From Gemmatimonadaceae bacterium (GTDB lineage Bacteria > Gemmatimonadota > Gemmatimonadetes > Gemmatimonadales > Gemmatimonadaceae): a stretch of DNA of 64,000 bases. Of this stretch, positions 46,364 to 55,397 are shown one piece after another (the stretch's first letter is position 1; every line of letters begins with the position of its first letter). Made by a program: the position numbers and the translations under genes. Location of the stretch: positions 1,081,192-1,145,191 of the forward strand of contig JAHBVT010000001.1 of assembly GCA_019637355.1 (NCBI GenBank). The letters run 5' to 3'. The notes below the pieces were generated by a model, which saw only the letters and a program-made list of their open reading frames with translations, made no database searches and was not told where the DNA came from.

Positions 46364-46393
46364 TTGACGCTCGCTCCGGCCCCGTGGTATCTT
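46364..46393 (+). promoter_or_regulatory. Sigma-70-type promoter of the second TPR gene
   Basis: TTGACG at 46364-46369, an 18-base spacer and TATCTT at 46388-46393 form one of the best promoters here. Initiation near 46400 gives a leader of about 42 bases before ATG 46442. It lies in the divergent region with the ppiD-like gene. Confidence 0.65.
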
Positions 46394-46441
46394 GGCGCCG
46401 TGGCCTAGGCGGTCTCTTTTTCCTCCCAACTCCCCGCACGG

Positions 46442-48748
46442 ATGGCCGACAACCCACGGATCGAGGACCTGCGGAAGCGCTACCACGAGAACCCGCGTCG
46501 GTTCTTTGCGCCGCTCGCCAATGAGTACCGCAAGTCGGGTTTCCTCGACCGCGCCGTCCTGCTGTGCGAGAAGCACCTCGCCGAGCAGCCGGAGAATATG
46601 AATGGGCTGGTCGTGTACGGGCAGACGCTCTTCGAGCTCGGCCGCCACGACGACGCCCGCGCGCCGTTCGAGATGGCGCTCAAGGTAGACCCCGAGAACC
46701 TGATTGCCCTACGCCACCTCGGCGACATCGCGCGCCTCGGCGACGACCTTGCCGCAGCCAAGGGCTGGTACGAGAAGGTCCTCGAATTCGACCGCCGCAA
46801 CGACGACGTCCTCGAACTGCTGGAACAGATGAAGGGCGAGCCCGACGCATCGCCGCCGCGCGAGCCTCGCCCGCCCGACGCGGGTGGCCTCATCTCCGTG
46901 GCCGCGTCGGTCAGCGTCAGCACCGGACCTGACGACGGTACCGTGGACCGCGTCCCGCAGGCCGACCCCGTTGCGCCGCCGCCCAAGACGCCTGCCGGAC
47001 CGGGCCGCACGGTGGTCATCAATGCGCAGGCCCTGGCGGCGCGTGACCGCCAGGAGGCCGACGCTGGCACCGTTGCCCAGCCGACGGACACGGTCGTGCC
47101 GCCGGTCGTCACCCCGCTCGCGGCCACCGAAGCGTCGGCGGTGCCCCGGCCGAGCAAGCGTGCGTCGCTGCTCGACATTCATTTCGACTTCTCCGAGATG
47201 CCCGGGGAGTTGAGCGCGTCAGACACCCCGCCCGCCCCTGCGCTAGGTGCCGAGGCGGCGGAGTACGGACTTGCCGACGCCGGTACCGACGCGTTGGCAA
47301 TCGAGACCACGGACGACGGTGCTCCGCTGGGCTTGGAGCCGACGATGACCGAGCCACTGGCCGAGATGCCCGCAGTCACCGCCGGCGATGACTTCCAGTT
47401 GGCGGAGTACAGCGCCGACGTCTCGCCGCTCGCTGGACTCGAATCGGCGGAGTTTGAGGCGGCAAGCGTGGAGCCGTTGGATGGGTTGGATCCATCGTCG
47501 GTCAGCTCGATGCCGGCCTCGGTTGCGCCGCTGGAGGGCCTCGACCGAGTGGATGTCACCGCCGACAACGTCGAGTCGGTCAGCGGACTGGATGGAGTGG
47601 GACTGCCGGCCCCGGTGCCGACGACGATCGAAGCCGACGCCGATTCGCTCGGGCTGCCTTTGCTCGACGATCCGTCTGCCATCGTGCCCGCAGAGGAGCC
47701 GTCGGTGAGCCGGCCGAAGCCACGGATGACGAAGGCCGACCTCGCCTCGATTCCGCTGCTCGCAGACTTTGGTCTCGAAGACGATGCGCCGGCACCGCCG
47801 TCCCCTGCAGAGTCGATGAGCGAGCCGCCCTCGCCGCCGTCGCTCGACTTGCCGAGCGTCATCTCAGCCGCTCCGACCCGACCGTCCAAGGCCACGCCGG
47901 CGTTCGTTACCGAGACGATGGCGGCGCTGTACGTGCAGCAAGGGCACCTCGACGATGCCATCGGCGTCTATCGCCAACTGATTGCGCAGGCGCCGGATAA
48001 TGCGTCGCTGCAGGCGAAGCTTGCGGAATTGGAGCGGATGCAGATGTCGGCCGCTGGGTCGGAGCCCGCGTCGCTGCACGGTGCCGCAGAAGAGATGCCG
48101 GAGTTCGAGGCACCCGCCGCCGACGCGGAGGAACCCGCTCCAGCGCCGGCCAACGCCGTGTTGGCCGACGTGTCCTTCGCTGGAGTGGGGCTGCGCGGGC
48201 AGTCCCCGGCGGCGCCGATCACCACGCCCGCAGTCGCAGTCGGTCCCTCGGCGCGCGAGTTCTTCGGCAACTTCGCGCGCCGTGCGGTCGCAGCGACGCC
48301 TGCCGCTGCTGCGCCGACGCCGGTCGCGGCCCCGGTCACCCTGGACGCGGCCTCCTCGCCGACGCCGGTCATCGCGACGCCGATCGTCGAGCAGGGCTCA
48401 GTCGCCGAGCCGGAAACGGCAACGTCCACCTCAGGCTGGCCGCTCGACGCGCTCTTCGGTGCCGCTGCTGACGTGCGCGACCTCCACGCCGCAGAGCAGA
48501 TTGCCGGTGTCGGCACCTTCCAAGGCCCGGACGGCGGTACCGGTCTCGACGCGCTCTTGAGCGGCGGCGCTGCGGCCCCGGCCGCACGCAAGAGCGTACC
48601 GCGCGCCTCGGAGATGCTCAAGTTTGACCAGTTCTTCCAGACGCCGGCTGCACGCAGTTCCCCAGCGGAGGAGTCCGACCCCGCTGCCGCACCCGGCGAC
48701 GACGATCTCGGGGAGTTCAAGGGCTGGCTCAAGGGACTCAAGCCGTGA
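46442..48748 (+). CDS. Long TPR protein with Pro/Ala-acidic linker (II)
   Basis: A 768-residue protein with no signal peptide. An N-terminal TPR block (1-135: FAPLANEYRKSGFLDRAVLLC, YGQTLFELGRHDDARAPFEMAL, HLGDIARLGDDLAAAKGWYEKVL) leads into a long disordered region. That region contains four related VxPLxGL(D/E)-type motifs near residues 327, 343, 361 and 378. One later TPR unit follows (ALYVQQGHLDDAIGVYRQLI, about 495-530), then more Ala/Pro-rich sequence ending in the short hydrophobic tail LGEFKGWLKGLKP. Architecture matches the protein at 40271. Function is unknown; the terminal motif could be a docking peptide. It overlaps aroQ by four bases. Confidence 0.8.
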   Translation: MADNPRIEDLRKRYHENPRRFFAPLANEYRKSGFLDRAVLLCEKHLAEQPENMNGLVVYGQTLFELGRHDDARAPFEMALKVDPENLIALRHLGDIARLGDDLAAAKGWYEKVLEFDRRNDDVLELLEQMKGEPDASPPREPRPPDAGGLISVAASVSVSTGPDDGTVDRVPQADPVAPPPKTPAGPGRTVVINAQALAARDRQEADAGTVAQPTDTVVPPVVTPLAATEASAVPRPSKRASLLDIHFDFSEMPGELSASDTPPAPALGAEAAEYGLADAGTDALAIETTDDGAPLGLEPTMTEPLAEMPAVTAGDDFQLAEYSADVSPLAGLESAEFEAASVEPLDGLDPSSVSSMPASVAPLEGLDRVDVTADNVESVSGLDGVGLPAPVPTTIEADADSLGLPLLDDPSAIVPAEEPSVSRPKPRMTKADLASIPLLADFGLEDDAPAPPSPAESMSEPPSPPSLDLPSVISAAPTRPSKATPAFVTETMAALYVQQGHLDDAIGVYRQLIAQAPDNASLQAKLAELERMQMSAAGSEPASLHGAAEEMPEFEAPAADAEEPAPAPANAVLADVSFAGVGLRGQSPAAPITTPAVAVGPSAREFFGNFARRAVAATPAAAAPTPVAAPVTLDAASSPTPVIATPIVEQGSVAEPETATSTSGWPLDALFGAAADVRDLHAAEQIAGVGTFQGPDGGTGLDALLSGGAAAPAARKSVPRASEMLKFDQFFQTPAARSSPAEESDPAAAPGDDDLGEFKGWLKGLKP

Positions 48749-49188
48749 GAGTCGCCGTCTTCAACGGGCCCAACCTGAACCTGCTCGGCATCCGCGAGCC
48801 GGAGATCTACGGCACCACCACGCTGGAGCAGATTGAGCAACGCCTGGAAGTGGTCGGTGCGGAGCTGGGGGTGACGCTGCTGTTCTCGCAGTTCAATGAC
48901 GAAGGGCGGATGCTCGACGCCATCCACAACTGCCACGGCGTGGTGCAGGCCGCGTTGGTGAACGCCGGTGCGTGGACGCACACCTCGCTGGCCCTTCGCG
49001 ACGCCTTCGCTGCCGTGCGCCTGCCGTACGTGGAAGTGCACCTGAGCAACATCTACGCCCGCGAGCCGGAGCGTCGCCATTCGTGGCTGGCGCCGGGTGC
49101 CATCGGCATCATCGCCGGCTTCGGGGCGGAGGGCTATGAGTTGGCGCTGCGGGGGCTGGTGTCGGCGGTAAGGACGGATGACGGATGA
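48745..49188 (+). CDS. aroQ: Type II 3-dehydroquinate dehydratase
   Basis: Third step of the shikimate pathway. The 147-residue protein has FNGPNLNLLGIREPEIYG with the catalytic tyrosine, the FSQFNDEGRMLDAIH region (QSN-E variant of the usual sequence), VNAGAWTHTSLALRDAF and EVHLSN with active-site residues, and GFGAEGYELAL. The C-terminal residues VRTDDG and the TGA stop are encoded by the family B repeat that follows, so the repeat has replaced or extended the natural end. GTG 48745 overlaps the TPR gene. Confidence 0.95.
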   Translation: MRVAVFNGPNLNLLGIREPEIYGTTTLEQIEQRLEVVGAELGVTLLFSQFNDEGRMLDAIHNCHGVVQAALVNAGAWTHTSLALRDAFAAVRLPYVEVHLSNIYAREPERRHSWLAPGAIGIIAGFGAEGYELALRGLVSAVRTDDG

Positions 49189-49245
49189 CGGAGGAGTGAA
49201 GACGGAAGACGGAAGACGGAAGACGGAAGACGCAAGGACGCCGGC
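49169..49245. repeat. Family B repeat, purine arm (single)
   Basis: GACGGATGACGGATGACGGA units, followed by GAAGACGGAAGACGGAAGAC units, start inside the last codons of aroQ and run to just before the rarA -10 box. No pyrimidine arm faces it. Confidence 0.85.
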
Positions 49246-49253
49246 CGCACGAG

Positions 49254-49265
49254 TAGATTTCCGGC
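49254..49265 (+). promoter_or_regulatory. -10 hexamer six bases before the rarA start
   Basis: TAGATT at 49254-49259, six bases, then GTG 49266. The same hexamer and spacing occur at pepP. Confidence 0.5.
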
Positions 49266-50618
49266 GTGCAGGATTCGCTCTTCGCCACTCCCTCCCACGC
49301 GCCCCTCGCGGCGCGCTTGCGGCCCCGCGCGCTCGATGAAGTCGCCGGGCAGCAACACCTGCTCGGCAGCGGCCAGGCCCTGCGCGTGGCCATCGAGCGC
49401 GGCGAGACGGGTTCCATTCTCCTCTGGGGACCGCCGGGCACCGGCAAGACGACCATTGCACGGCTGGTCGCGCGGCACGTGGACGCCGAGTTCGTGCCGT
49501 TCAGCGCCGTCACCGACGGCATCCCACGGCTGCGCGAGATCGTCGCCGACGCCGAGAAACGCCGTCAGCTCGGGCGCCGCACCGTGCTCTTCGTGGACGA
49601 GATCCACCGCTTCAACCGCGGGCAGCAGGATGCGCTGCTCCCGCACGTGGAGAGCGGGCTGCTCACGCTCATCGGCGCGACGACGGAGAACCCCAGCTTC
49701 GAGCTCAACGGCGCGCTACTGAGCCGCTTGCGCGTGTTCGTGCTCGAGCCGCTGGGCGCCGAGGCGCTCGGCGCCCTTGTGGACCGCGCCCTTGCGGACG
49801 CCGAGCGCGGGCTCGGCAAGGCGGGGCTGCGGCTCGACGCCGAGGCCCGCGCGCTGCTCGTGGAGGAAGCCGATGGCGATGCGCGTCGTGCGCTGACGGT
49901 GCTCGAAGCCGCCGCCGTGCTCGCTGCGGCGAGCCCCGCGCCCACGCAGCTCACGCGCGAGATCATCGCGCAGGCCCTGCAGACCCGGCTGCCCAGCTAC
50001 GACAAGTCGGGCGAGCAGCACTTCAACCTCATCAGCGCCTATCACAAGGCCCTGCGCGGCAGCGACCCGCAGGGCGCGCTCTACTGGCTGGCGCGGATGA
50101 TCGCCGGCGGCGAGGACCCGCTGTACATCGCGCGGCGCACCGTGCGCTTTGCCACCGAGGATATCGGTCTTGCCGACCCGCGCGCGCTCGAGCTCGCCAT
50201 CGCCGCGCGCGACGCATACCACTTCCTCGGCTCCCCCGAAGGCGAACTCGCCCTCGCCGAGGCCGCGCTGTACTGCGCCACCGCCCCCAAGAGCAATCGC
50301 GTGTACGTCGCCTGGAAGGCCGCGCAGGAGGCCGCGCGCCAGACCCCCGCCGCCCCCGTCCCGCTCCACATCCGCAACGCCCCTACGGCCTTGATGAAGG
50401 ACCTCGGCTACGGGGCGGGGTACCAGTATGCGCACGAGTTTCCCGAGGGATACGCGCCGCAAGACTATCTTCCGGATGGCTTACGGGAGCGCACATTCTA
50501 TGAGCCGAGCGGATTTGGGGTCGAGAAGGAAATCGCTAAGCGGCTCGAATGGTGGCGCGGCGTGAGGCAAAGAATGCTTGCTGAACAGAGTGGGAGAAGC
50601 GAGGAGGGAGGTGGGTGA
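49266..50618 (+). CDS. rarA: Replication-associated recombination ATPase RarA (MgsA)
   Basis: AAA+ ATPase acting at stalled replication forks, related to clamp loaders. The 450-residue protein has [16 protein letters not shown], Walker A GPPGTGKT at 55-62, Walker [10 protein letters not shown], sensor 1 [12 protein letters not shown], and the C-terminal tetramerisation region ([41 protein letters not shown]). The last residues SGRSEEGGG and the stop codon are read from the family A repeat that begins there. The GTG start is supported by the -10 box just upstream. Confidence 0.95.
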   Translation: MQDSLFATPSHAPLAARLRPRALDEVAGQQHLLGSGQALRVAIERGETGSILLWGPPGTGKTTIARLVARHVDAEFVPFSAVTDGIPRLREIVADAEKRRQLGRRTVLFVDEIHRFNRGQQDALLPHVESGLLTLIGATTENPSFELNGALLSRLRVFVLEPLGAEALGALVDRALADAERGLGKAGLRLDAEARALLVEEADGDARRALTVLEAAAVLAAASPAPTQLTREIIAQALQTRLPSYDKSGEQHFNLISAYHKALRGSDPQGALYWLARMIAGGEDPLYIARRTVRFATEDIGLADPRALELAIAARDAYHFLGSPEGELALAEAALYCATAPKSNRVYVAWKAAQEAARQTPAAPVPLHIRNAPTALMKDLGYGAGYQYAHEFPEGYAPQDYLPDGLRERTFYEPSGFGVEKEIAKRLEWWRGVRQRMLAEQSGRSEEGGG

Positions 50619-50758
50619 CGGCAGGGAGGTGAGAGATGGAAGACGGCGGAGAGACGTGAGACGTTCCCCTCTCCCGACCATCTCCCCTCTCCCGACCATC
50701 TCCCCCTCTCCCCTCTCCCCGCCTTCACCCACCTCCCACTCTCCCGCCTCCCAGTCAG
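50589..50758. repeat. Family A repeat, facing arms
   Basis: The purine arm (50589-50640) begins within the last codons of rarA and supplies its stop (GGTGGGTGACGG). The pyrimidine arm (about 50670-50758) mirrors it and includes CTCTCCCGACCATCTCCC units. Both arms contain the family core, near 50609-50627 and, reversed, near 50716-50738. Confidence 0.88.
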
Positions 50759-50782
50759 TCATCCAACACATTTCCAAGTCGA

Positions 50783-51235
50783 ATGCGCCTCATCCTCCTC
50801 ACGCTCGCCACCCTGTCTCTCACGAGCTGCCAGAGCTTCCTCCGCCGCGCCTTCGCCGCGCCGGAGGTGGAGGTCCGCGACGTGCGCGTCCGCAGCATCG
50901 GGCTGGCCGGCGGCACCATCGACGTCGTCCTCGATGTCGCCAATCCCAACGAGTATCGCATCGACGCCGAGAAGGTGACGTACAACTTCTACGTGGACAC
51001 CACGCGCGTCGTCACCGGCGAGATCACGCAGCGGCTGACGATGGAAGAGAAGGGCAGGATCTCGCTGACGGTGCCGGTGACCTTCGACTTCGCGGCCCTC
51101 GGCGTGGCGCTGCGCTACTACAACCTGCACGGCGCGCTCGACTACAAGGTGGACGGCAACTTCACGCTGGTGACGCCGATCGGGCGCTTCACGCGTCCGT
51201 ACCAGGGCCGCGGGCGCGTCGAAGGGATGCCGTGA
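50783..51235 (+). CDS. LEA14-like (WHy domain) lipoprotein
   Basis: A 150-residue exported lipoprotein with lipobox LTSC (Cys16). The body matches the LEA type 2 / water-stress-and-hypersensitive-response fold: VRVRSIGLAGGTIDVVLDVANPNEY with the conserved NPN, then LTVPVTFDF strands and a final DYKVDGNFTLVTPIGRFTRPY. Bacterial members are thought to help stabilise the envelope under stress, but no biochemical role can be assigned. It ends in a GTGA overlap with hflX. Confidence 0.85.
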   Translation: MRLILLTLATLSLTSCQSFLRRAFAAPEVEVRDVRVRSIGLAGGTIDVVLDVANPNEYRIDAEKVTYNFYVDTTRVVTGEITQRLTMEEKGRISLTVPVTFDFAALGVALRYYNLHGALDYKVDGNFTLVTPIGRFTRPYQGRGRVEGMP

Positions 51236-52542
51236 GTCGCGACCTCATCGACCTCGCGCCGCCGCAGGAACGCGCCATCCTCGTCGGCGCGCCGGTGAAG
51301 CGCAGCAACGCGCGGCACCATATGCAGGAGCACCTCGAGGAGCTGGCGCGCCTCACGGACACGGCGGGCGCGGTGGTCGTCGGCACGCTCACGCAGCAGC
51401 TCGACCGCCCCGATCCCTCGACGTACATCGGACGCGGCAAGGTGGAGGAGCTCAAGCAGCTCATCACCGAGCAGGAGGCGACGGTGGTGATCTTCGACGA
51501 CGAGCTCTCGCCGGCACAGGGCAAGAACCTCGAGGGCGAACTGGGCAAGCGCGTCATCGATCGCGCCGAGCTGATCCTCGACATCTTCGCCGTGCGCGCG
51601 CGCTCGGCCGAGGCGCGGATGCAGGTGGAGCTGGCGCAGCTCGAGTACTCGCTGCCGCGGCTCGTGCGGATGTGGACCCACCTCGAGAAGTTCCGCGGCG
51701 GCATCGGCGTGCGCGGCCCGGGGGAAACGCAGCTCGAGACCGACCGCCGCCTCGTCGGCCATCGCATCCGCTTGCTCAAGGACCGCCTCGCCGACGTGGC
51801 CAAGGCCCGCGAGGTGCAGCGCAGCGGACGGCAGGGCAGCTTCAAGGCCGCGCTCGTCGGCTACACCAATGCCGGCAAGAGCTCGATTCTCCGCGCCATC
51901 GCGCAGTCGCGCGAGGTCTTCGTCGAGGACCGCCTCTTCGCCACCCTCGACCCGCTCACCCGCGAGGTGGACCTCGGCGACCACCAGTCGGCGCTGCTCA
52001 CCGACACGGTCGGCTTCATCCGCAAGTTGCCCCACCATCTCGTGGCCAGTTTCCGCGCCACGCTCGAGGAAGTCCGCGAGGCCGACTTGCTCTTCCACGT
52101 CATCGATGCGTCGCATCCGTCCTGGGAGGAGCAGCGTCTGGTGGTGGACGAGGTGCTGGCCGAGCTCGGCGTGGCCGAGACGCCGATGCGCTACGTGTTC
52201 AACAAGATGGACGCGCTGCCGCCGGAGCAGCGCGAAGCGCTGCGCGAGCGCATCGCCAACCTCGCCCCGGACAGCATCTTCGTCTCGGCGCGCGACGAAG
52301 AGGCCGGCAGCGGCGGGCTGGAGCCGATGCGCGAGGTGCTCCGCGCGGCCCTGCGCGCCCGCAAGCCGGAGGTGGCGCTGTTGATCCCGATGACGCACGG
52401 CAAGCTGCTCGCCGAGGTGCATCGGGTGGGCGAGGTCACCGCCAGCGAGCCCGACGAGGCCGAGGGCGTGATGGTCATCACCGGTCGCTTCGATCCGGCA
52501 TCGCTGGCGCGGCTGGAGCGGGACGGGGCGACGCGGCGGTAG
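51232..52542 (+). CDS. hflX: Ribosome-splitting GTPase HflX
   Basis: GTPase that binds the 50S subunit and rescues stalled ribosomes. The 436-residue protein has the N-terminal HflX domain (PDPSTYIGRGKVEEL, FDDELSPAQGKNLE), the RGPGETQLETDRR linker helix, and a G domain with G1 GYTNAGKS at 210-217, G2 ATLDPLTR, G3 DTVGFIRKLPHHLVASF and G4 NKMD. The GTG start at 51232 overlaps the lipoprotein stop. The TAG stop forms the first three bases of the pepP -10 hexamer. Confidence 0.96.
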   Translation: MSRDLIDLAPPQERAILVGAPVKRSNARHHMQEHLEELARLTDTAGAVVVGTLTQQLDRPDPSTYIGRGKVEELKQLITEQEATVVIFDDELSPAQGKNLEGELGKRVIDRAELILDIFAVRARSAEARMQVELAQLEYSLPRLVRMWTHLEKFRGGIGVRGPGETQLETDRRLVGHRIRLLKDRLADVAKAREVQRSGRQGSFKAALVGYTNAGKSSILRAIAQSREVFVEDRLFATLDPLTREVDLGDHQSALLTDTVGFIRKLPHHLVASFRATLEEVREADLLFHVIDASHPSWEEQRLVVDEVLAELGVAETPMRYVFNKMDALPPEQREALRERIANLAPDSIFVSARDEEAGSGGLEPMREVLRAALRARKPEVALLIPMTHGKLLAEVHRVGEVTASEPDEAEGVMVITGRFDPASLARLERDGATRR

Positions 52543-52551
52543 ATTCCCCGC
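52540..52551 (+). promoter_or_regulatory. -10 hexamer six bases before the pepP start
   Basis: TAGATT at 52540-52545, beginning with the hflX stop codon, then six bases, then GTG 52552. Confidence 0.5.
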
Positions 52552-53652
52552 GTGCCGTCCGCTCCGCATCCCGACCGCCTCGCCCGCCTCCGCGCGTCGC
52601 TGGCCACCAGCCAGCTCGACGCGCTGCTTGTGAGCGCGCTGCCCAACATCCGATACCTCTCCGGCTTCACGGGCTCAAACGCGTTGATGGTCGTGACGTC
52701 GGATGACGCCGTGCTGCTCACCGACTTCCGCTACGAAGTGCAGGTGAAGGACGAAGTCTCGCCGGCGGTGCGCGTCGTGATCGAGCAGCAGTCGCTGTGG
52801 ACGCGGCTGTGGAAGGAGCTGAAGACGCTGGCGGGAGTGGAGGTGCTGGCCTTCGAGACCGCGCACACCACGCACCAGGATGCGGCGCGTTTCGTGGCCG
52901 AGGGCGGGGAAGGCAGTCGCTGGCGCTGGCGGCCCGCGCTCAATCTCGTCGAGGTCCTGCGCGAGACCAAGGACGAGAGCGAGCTCGCGCAGATCCGCGC
53001 GGCTGTGCAGATGGCCGAGCACGCGCTTTCGCGCACCTTGCCCCAGGTGGGCGCGGGCCTGAGCGAGCTCGAGGTGGCCGGCCTGCTGGAGTTCGAGATG
53101 CGCAAGGCGGGCAGCGAGCGCACCGCCTTCGAGACCATCGTCGCCGCAGGTGCGCGATCGGCCCTGCCGCACGCCAGGGCCTCGGCGCAGCTCATCGAGA
53201 AGGGCGATCTGCTCTTGTTCGACTTCGGGGCCACCAGCGGCGGCTACGTCAGTGACATCACCCGGACGTACATCGTCGGGCAGGCGCCGGACGAGCGCCA
53301 GCAGGAGATTCACGGCGTTGTTCGGGAGGCAAACGGGAGCGCTTCGGCGGGTGTTCGGGCCGGAATGCGCGGAAGGGATGCCGACGCGCTGGCGAGAGAC
53401 TACATTGAGCGCCGCGGCTTCGGGGCCGCGTTTGGGCACTCGACGGGCCACGGGATCGGGTTGGAGATCCACGAGGCACCTAGGGTGGCCAAGACCGCCG
53501 AGGCCCCGCTGCCGGCCGGATCCGTGGTAACCATCGAGCCCGGCATCTATGTGGAAGGCTGGGGCGGGGTGAGGATCGAGGACGACGTCCTGATCTCGTC
53601 GGAAGGGCCGGTGGTGCTCACGGGGTTTGAGAGAGGGCTGATTCAGCTGTGA
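52552..53652 (+). CDS. pepP: Xaa-Pro aminopeptidase (M24 family)
   Basis: Metallopeptidase of the pita-bread fold that removes N-terminal residues preceding proline. The 366-residue protein has a creatinase-like N-terminal domain (LLVSALPNIRYLSGFTGSN) and the catalytic domain. Its dinuclear metal ligands are visible: two Asp in DFGATSGGYVSDITRT, His in STGHGIGLEIHEAP, Glu in TIEPGIY and Glu in GGVRIEDDVLI. Length and motifs fit the short PepQ/YqhT group. It is followed by a family B repeat and accB. Confidence 0.92.
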   Translation: MPSAPHPDRLARLRASLATSQLDALLVSALPNIRYLSGFTGSNALMVVTSDDAVLLTDFRYEVQVKDEVSPAVRVVIEQQSLWTRLWKELKTLAGVEVLAFETAHTTHQDAARFVAEGGEGSRWRWRPALNLVEVLRETKDESELAQIRAAVQMAEHALSRTLPQVGAGLSELEVAGLLEFEMRKAGSERTAFETIVAAGARSALPHARASAQLIEKGDLLLFDFGATSGGYVSDITRTYIVGQAPDERQQEIHGVVREANGSASAGVRAGMRGRDADALARDYIERRGFGAAFGHSTGHGIGLEIHEAPRVAKTAEAPLPAGSVVTIEPGIYVEGWGGVRIEDDVLISSEGPVVLTGFERGLIQL

Positions 53653-53659
53653 ATATGGG

Positions 53660-53720
53660 CGGATGACGGATGACGGATGCTTGCATCCGTACCGGCTTCC
53701 GTCATCCGTCATCCGTCATC
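53660..53720. repeat. Family B repeat, facing arms
   Basis: The purine arm (53660-53679) and the pyrimidine arm (53684-53720) face each other across the small palindrome CGGATGCTTGCATCCG, so the pair can form one continuous hairpin. It lies between pepP and accB, ending ten bases before the accB ATG. Confidence 0.85.
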
Positions 53721-53729
53721 AATCCGAGT

Positions 53730-54221
53730 ATGATTGACCTCCGCTACGTGAAGAAGCTCCTCGAGATGCTCGACGAGTCCACCGTGGACTCGATGGAGAT
53801 CTCGTCGGACAAGGGAATGCGCATTCGGCTGAGCAAGACGCCGGTGGCGCGCGGCACCGTGCAGTACGCGGCCGCGCCGGCGGCGGCTCCTGCGCCGGCC
53901 CCGGCGGCTGCGACCGCGCCCGCCGTTGCTCCTGCGCCGGCTGCCGTCGCCGCGCCCGCCCCCGCGCCGGCCAGCAAGGGCGTCGACGTGAAGTCGCCGA
54001 TGGTCGGCACGTTCTACGGATCGCCCGAGCCGGGTGCCAAGGCCTATGTGTCCGTCGGGCAGACGGTCAAGAAGGGCCAGGTGCTCTGCATCATCGAAGC
54101 GATGAAGATTATGAACGAGATCGAGTCCGAGGTCGCGGGCAAGGTCATCGAGATCCTCGCGTCGGACGCGCAGCCGGTGGAGTACGGCCAGGTCCTCTTC
54201 CGCGTGGATCCCAATGGCTGA
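53730..54221 (+). CDS. accB: Acetyl-CoA carboxylase biotin carboxyl carrier protein
   Basis: Carries biotin between the carboxylase and transferase centres in malonyl-CoA synthesis. The 163-residue protein has an N-terminal helix (RYVKKLLEMLDESTVDSMEI), an Ala/Pro hinge (about 45-82), and a biotinyl domain with Lys126 in the EAMKIMNE motif (Ile replaces the second Met of the usual AMKM). ATG 53730 is chosen because upstream in-frame codons translate the family B repeat. It overlaps pilT by eight bases, and accC follows pilT, splitting the usual accBC pair. Confidence 0.93.
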   Translation: MIDLRYVKKLLEMLDESTVDSMEISSDKGMRIRLSKTPVARGTVQYAAAPAAAPAPAPAAATAPAVAPAPAAVAAPAPAPASKGVDVKSPMVGTFYGSPEPGAKAYVSVGQTVKKGQVLCIIEAMKIMNEIESEVAGKVIEILASDAQPVEYGQVLFRVDPNG

Positions 54222-55392
54222 CGCGCCGGCACCGAAGCCGGCCACGGCGGCGCCGGCGGCCGCACCCGCCGCCGCACCGTACAACTTCAAGCTCGTCCTG
54301 CAGACGATGGTCCAGCAGGGCGGCTCCGACTTGCACCTCAAGATCGGTCGCCCCCCGACGATGCGCCTCAACGGCGAACTCGTCGCGATGGACCTTCCGG
54401 CCCTCAGGCCGGAGGACCTGCGCTCGATCGGCGAGCAGATCATCCCGCCCAAGCAGCGCAAGGAATTCGACGAGTCCAAGGACGCCGACTTCGCCATCGG
54501 CGTGCCGGGCATCGGGCGCTTCCGCGTCAACGTGTACCAGCAGCGCGGCTCGCTGGCCTACGCCTTTCGTGCCATTGCCTTCCAGGCGATGACGATGGAA
54601 GAGCTGAACCTGCCGCCCATCCTCAAGGACATCGCGCTCAAGCATCGCGGCCTCGTGCTCGTCACCGGCATCACCGGCTCGGGCAAGTCCACCGCGCTGG
54701 CCTCGATGATCCACTACGTCAACGAGCACCGGCACGCGAACATCATCACGATCGAAGACCCGATCGAATTCCTGCACCGCGACATCAACAGCCACATCAA
54801 CCAGCGCGAAGTCGGCACCGACACGGTCAGCTTCTCGCAGGCCCTGCGGCGCGTCCTGCGTCAGGACCCCGACATCATCATGATCGGCGAGATCCGCGAC
54901 CTCGAGACGCTGGAGATTGCGCTCAAGGCCGCCGACACCGGCCATATGGTGTTCTCCACGTTGCACACGATGGACGCCACGCAGACGATCAACCGCGTGC
55001 TCTCGTTCTATCCGCCCAACGAGCAGGCTGACATTCGCTTCCAACTCTCCACCGCGCTGCAGGCCGTCGTCTCCCTGCGTCTCGTCCCGCGCAGTGACCG
55101 CCCCGGCCGCATCCCCGCCTGCGAAGTCCTCGTCAATTCCGCCGCCGTGCAGGACAACATCCGCGACGCCTCCAAGTCGCTGAGCATCCCCGACCTCATC
55201 AAGGAAGGCACGGTGCAGTACGGGATGCAGTCCTTCGACCAGTCGCTGATGAACTGGTACCAGCAGGGCGTCATCTCCTACGAAGCCGCGCTCGCGGCCT
55301 CCACCTCTCCCGCGGAGTTCGCCCTGCGCGTGCAGGGCATCGCCGGCACCAGCGACGCCAGCATCGCCGGGCTCTCGCAGGACGCACGGTAA
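54214..55392 (+). CDS. pilT: Type IV pilus retraction ATPase PilT-like
   Basis: Hexameric secretion-type ATPase (392 residues) with an Ala/Pro-rich N-terminal tail (1-22), a PAS-like N domain ([19 protein letters not shown]), Walker [10 protein letters not shown] at 152-160, the Asp box EDPIEFLH, Walker [18 protein letters not shown], and the His box FSTLHTMDA. These fit PilT. The encoded AIRNLIRE-type motif of canonical PilT is replaced here by SIPDLIKEG. The gene is nested between accB and accC with overlaps, so it is probably co-expressed with fatty-acid synthesis. No other pilus gene is in the window. Confidence 0.92.
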   Translation: MADAPAPKPATAAPAAAPAAAPYNFKLVLQTMVQQGGSDLHLKIGRPPTMRLNGELVAMDLPALRPEDLRSIGEQIIPPKQRKEFDESKDADFAIGVPGIGRFRVNVYQQRGSLAYAFRAIAFQAMTMEELNLPPILKDIALKHRGLVLVTGITGSGKSTALASMIHYVNEHRHANIITIEDPIEFLHRDINSHINQREVGTDTVSFSQALRRVLRQDPDIIMIGEIRDLETLEIALKAADTGHMVFSTLHTMDATQTINRVLSFYPPNEQADIRFQLSTALQAVVSLRLVPRSDRPGRIPACEVLVNSAAVQDNIRDASKSLSIPDLIKEGTVQYGMQSFDQSLMNWYQQGVISYEAALAASTSPAEFALRVQGIAGTSDASIAGLSQDAR

Positions 55393-55397
55393 TCCCG

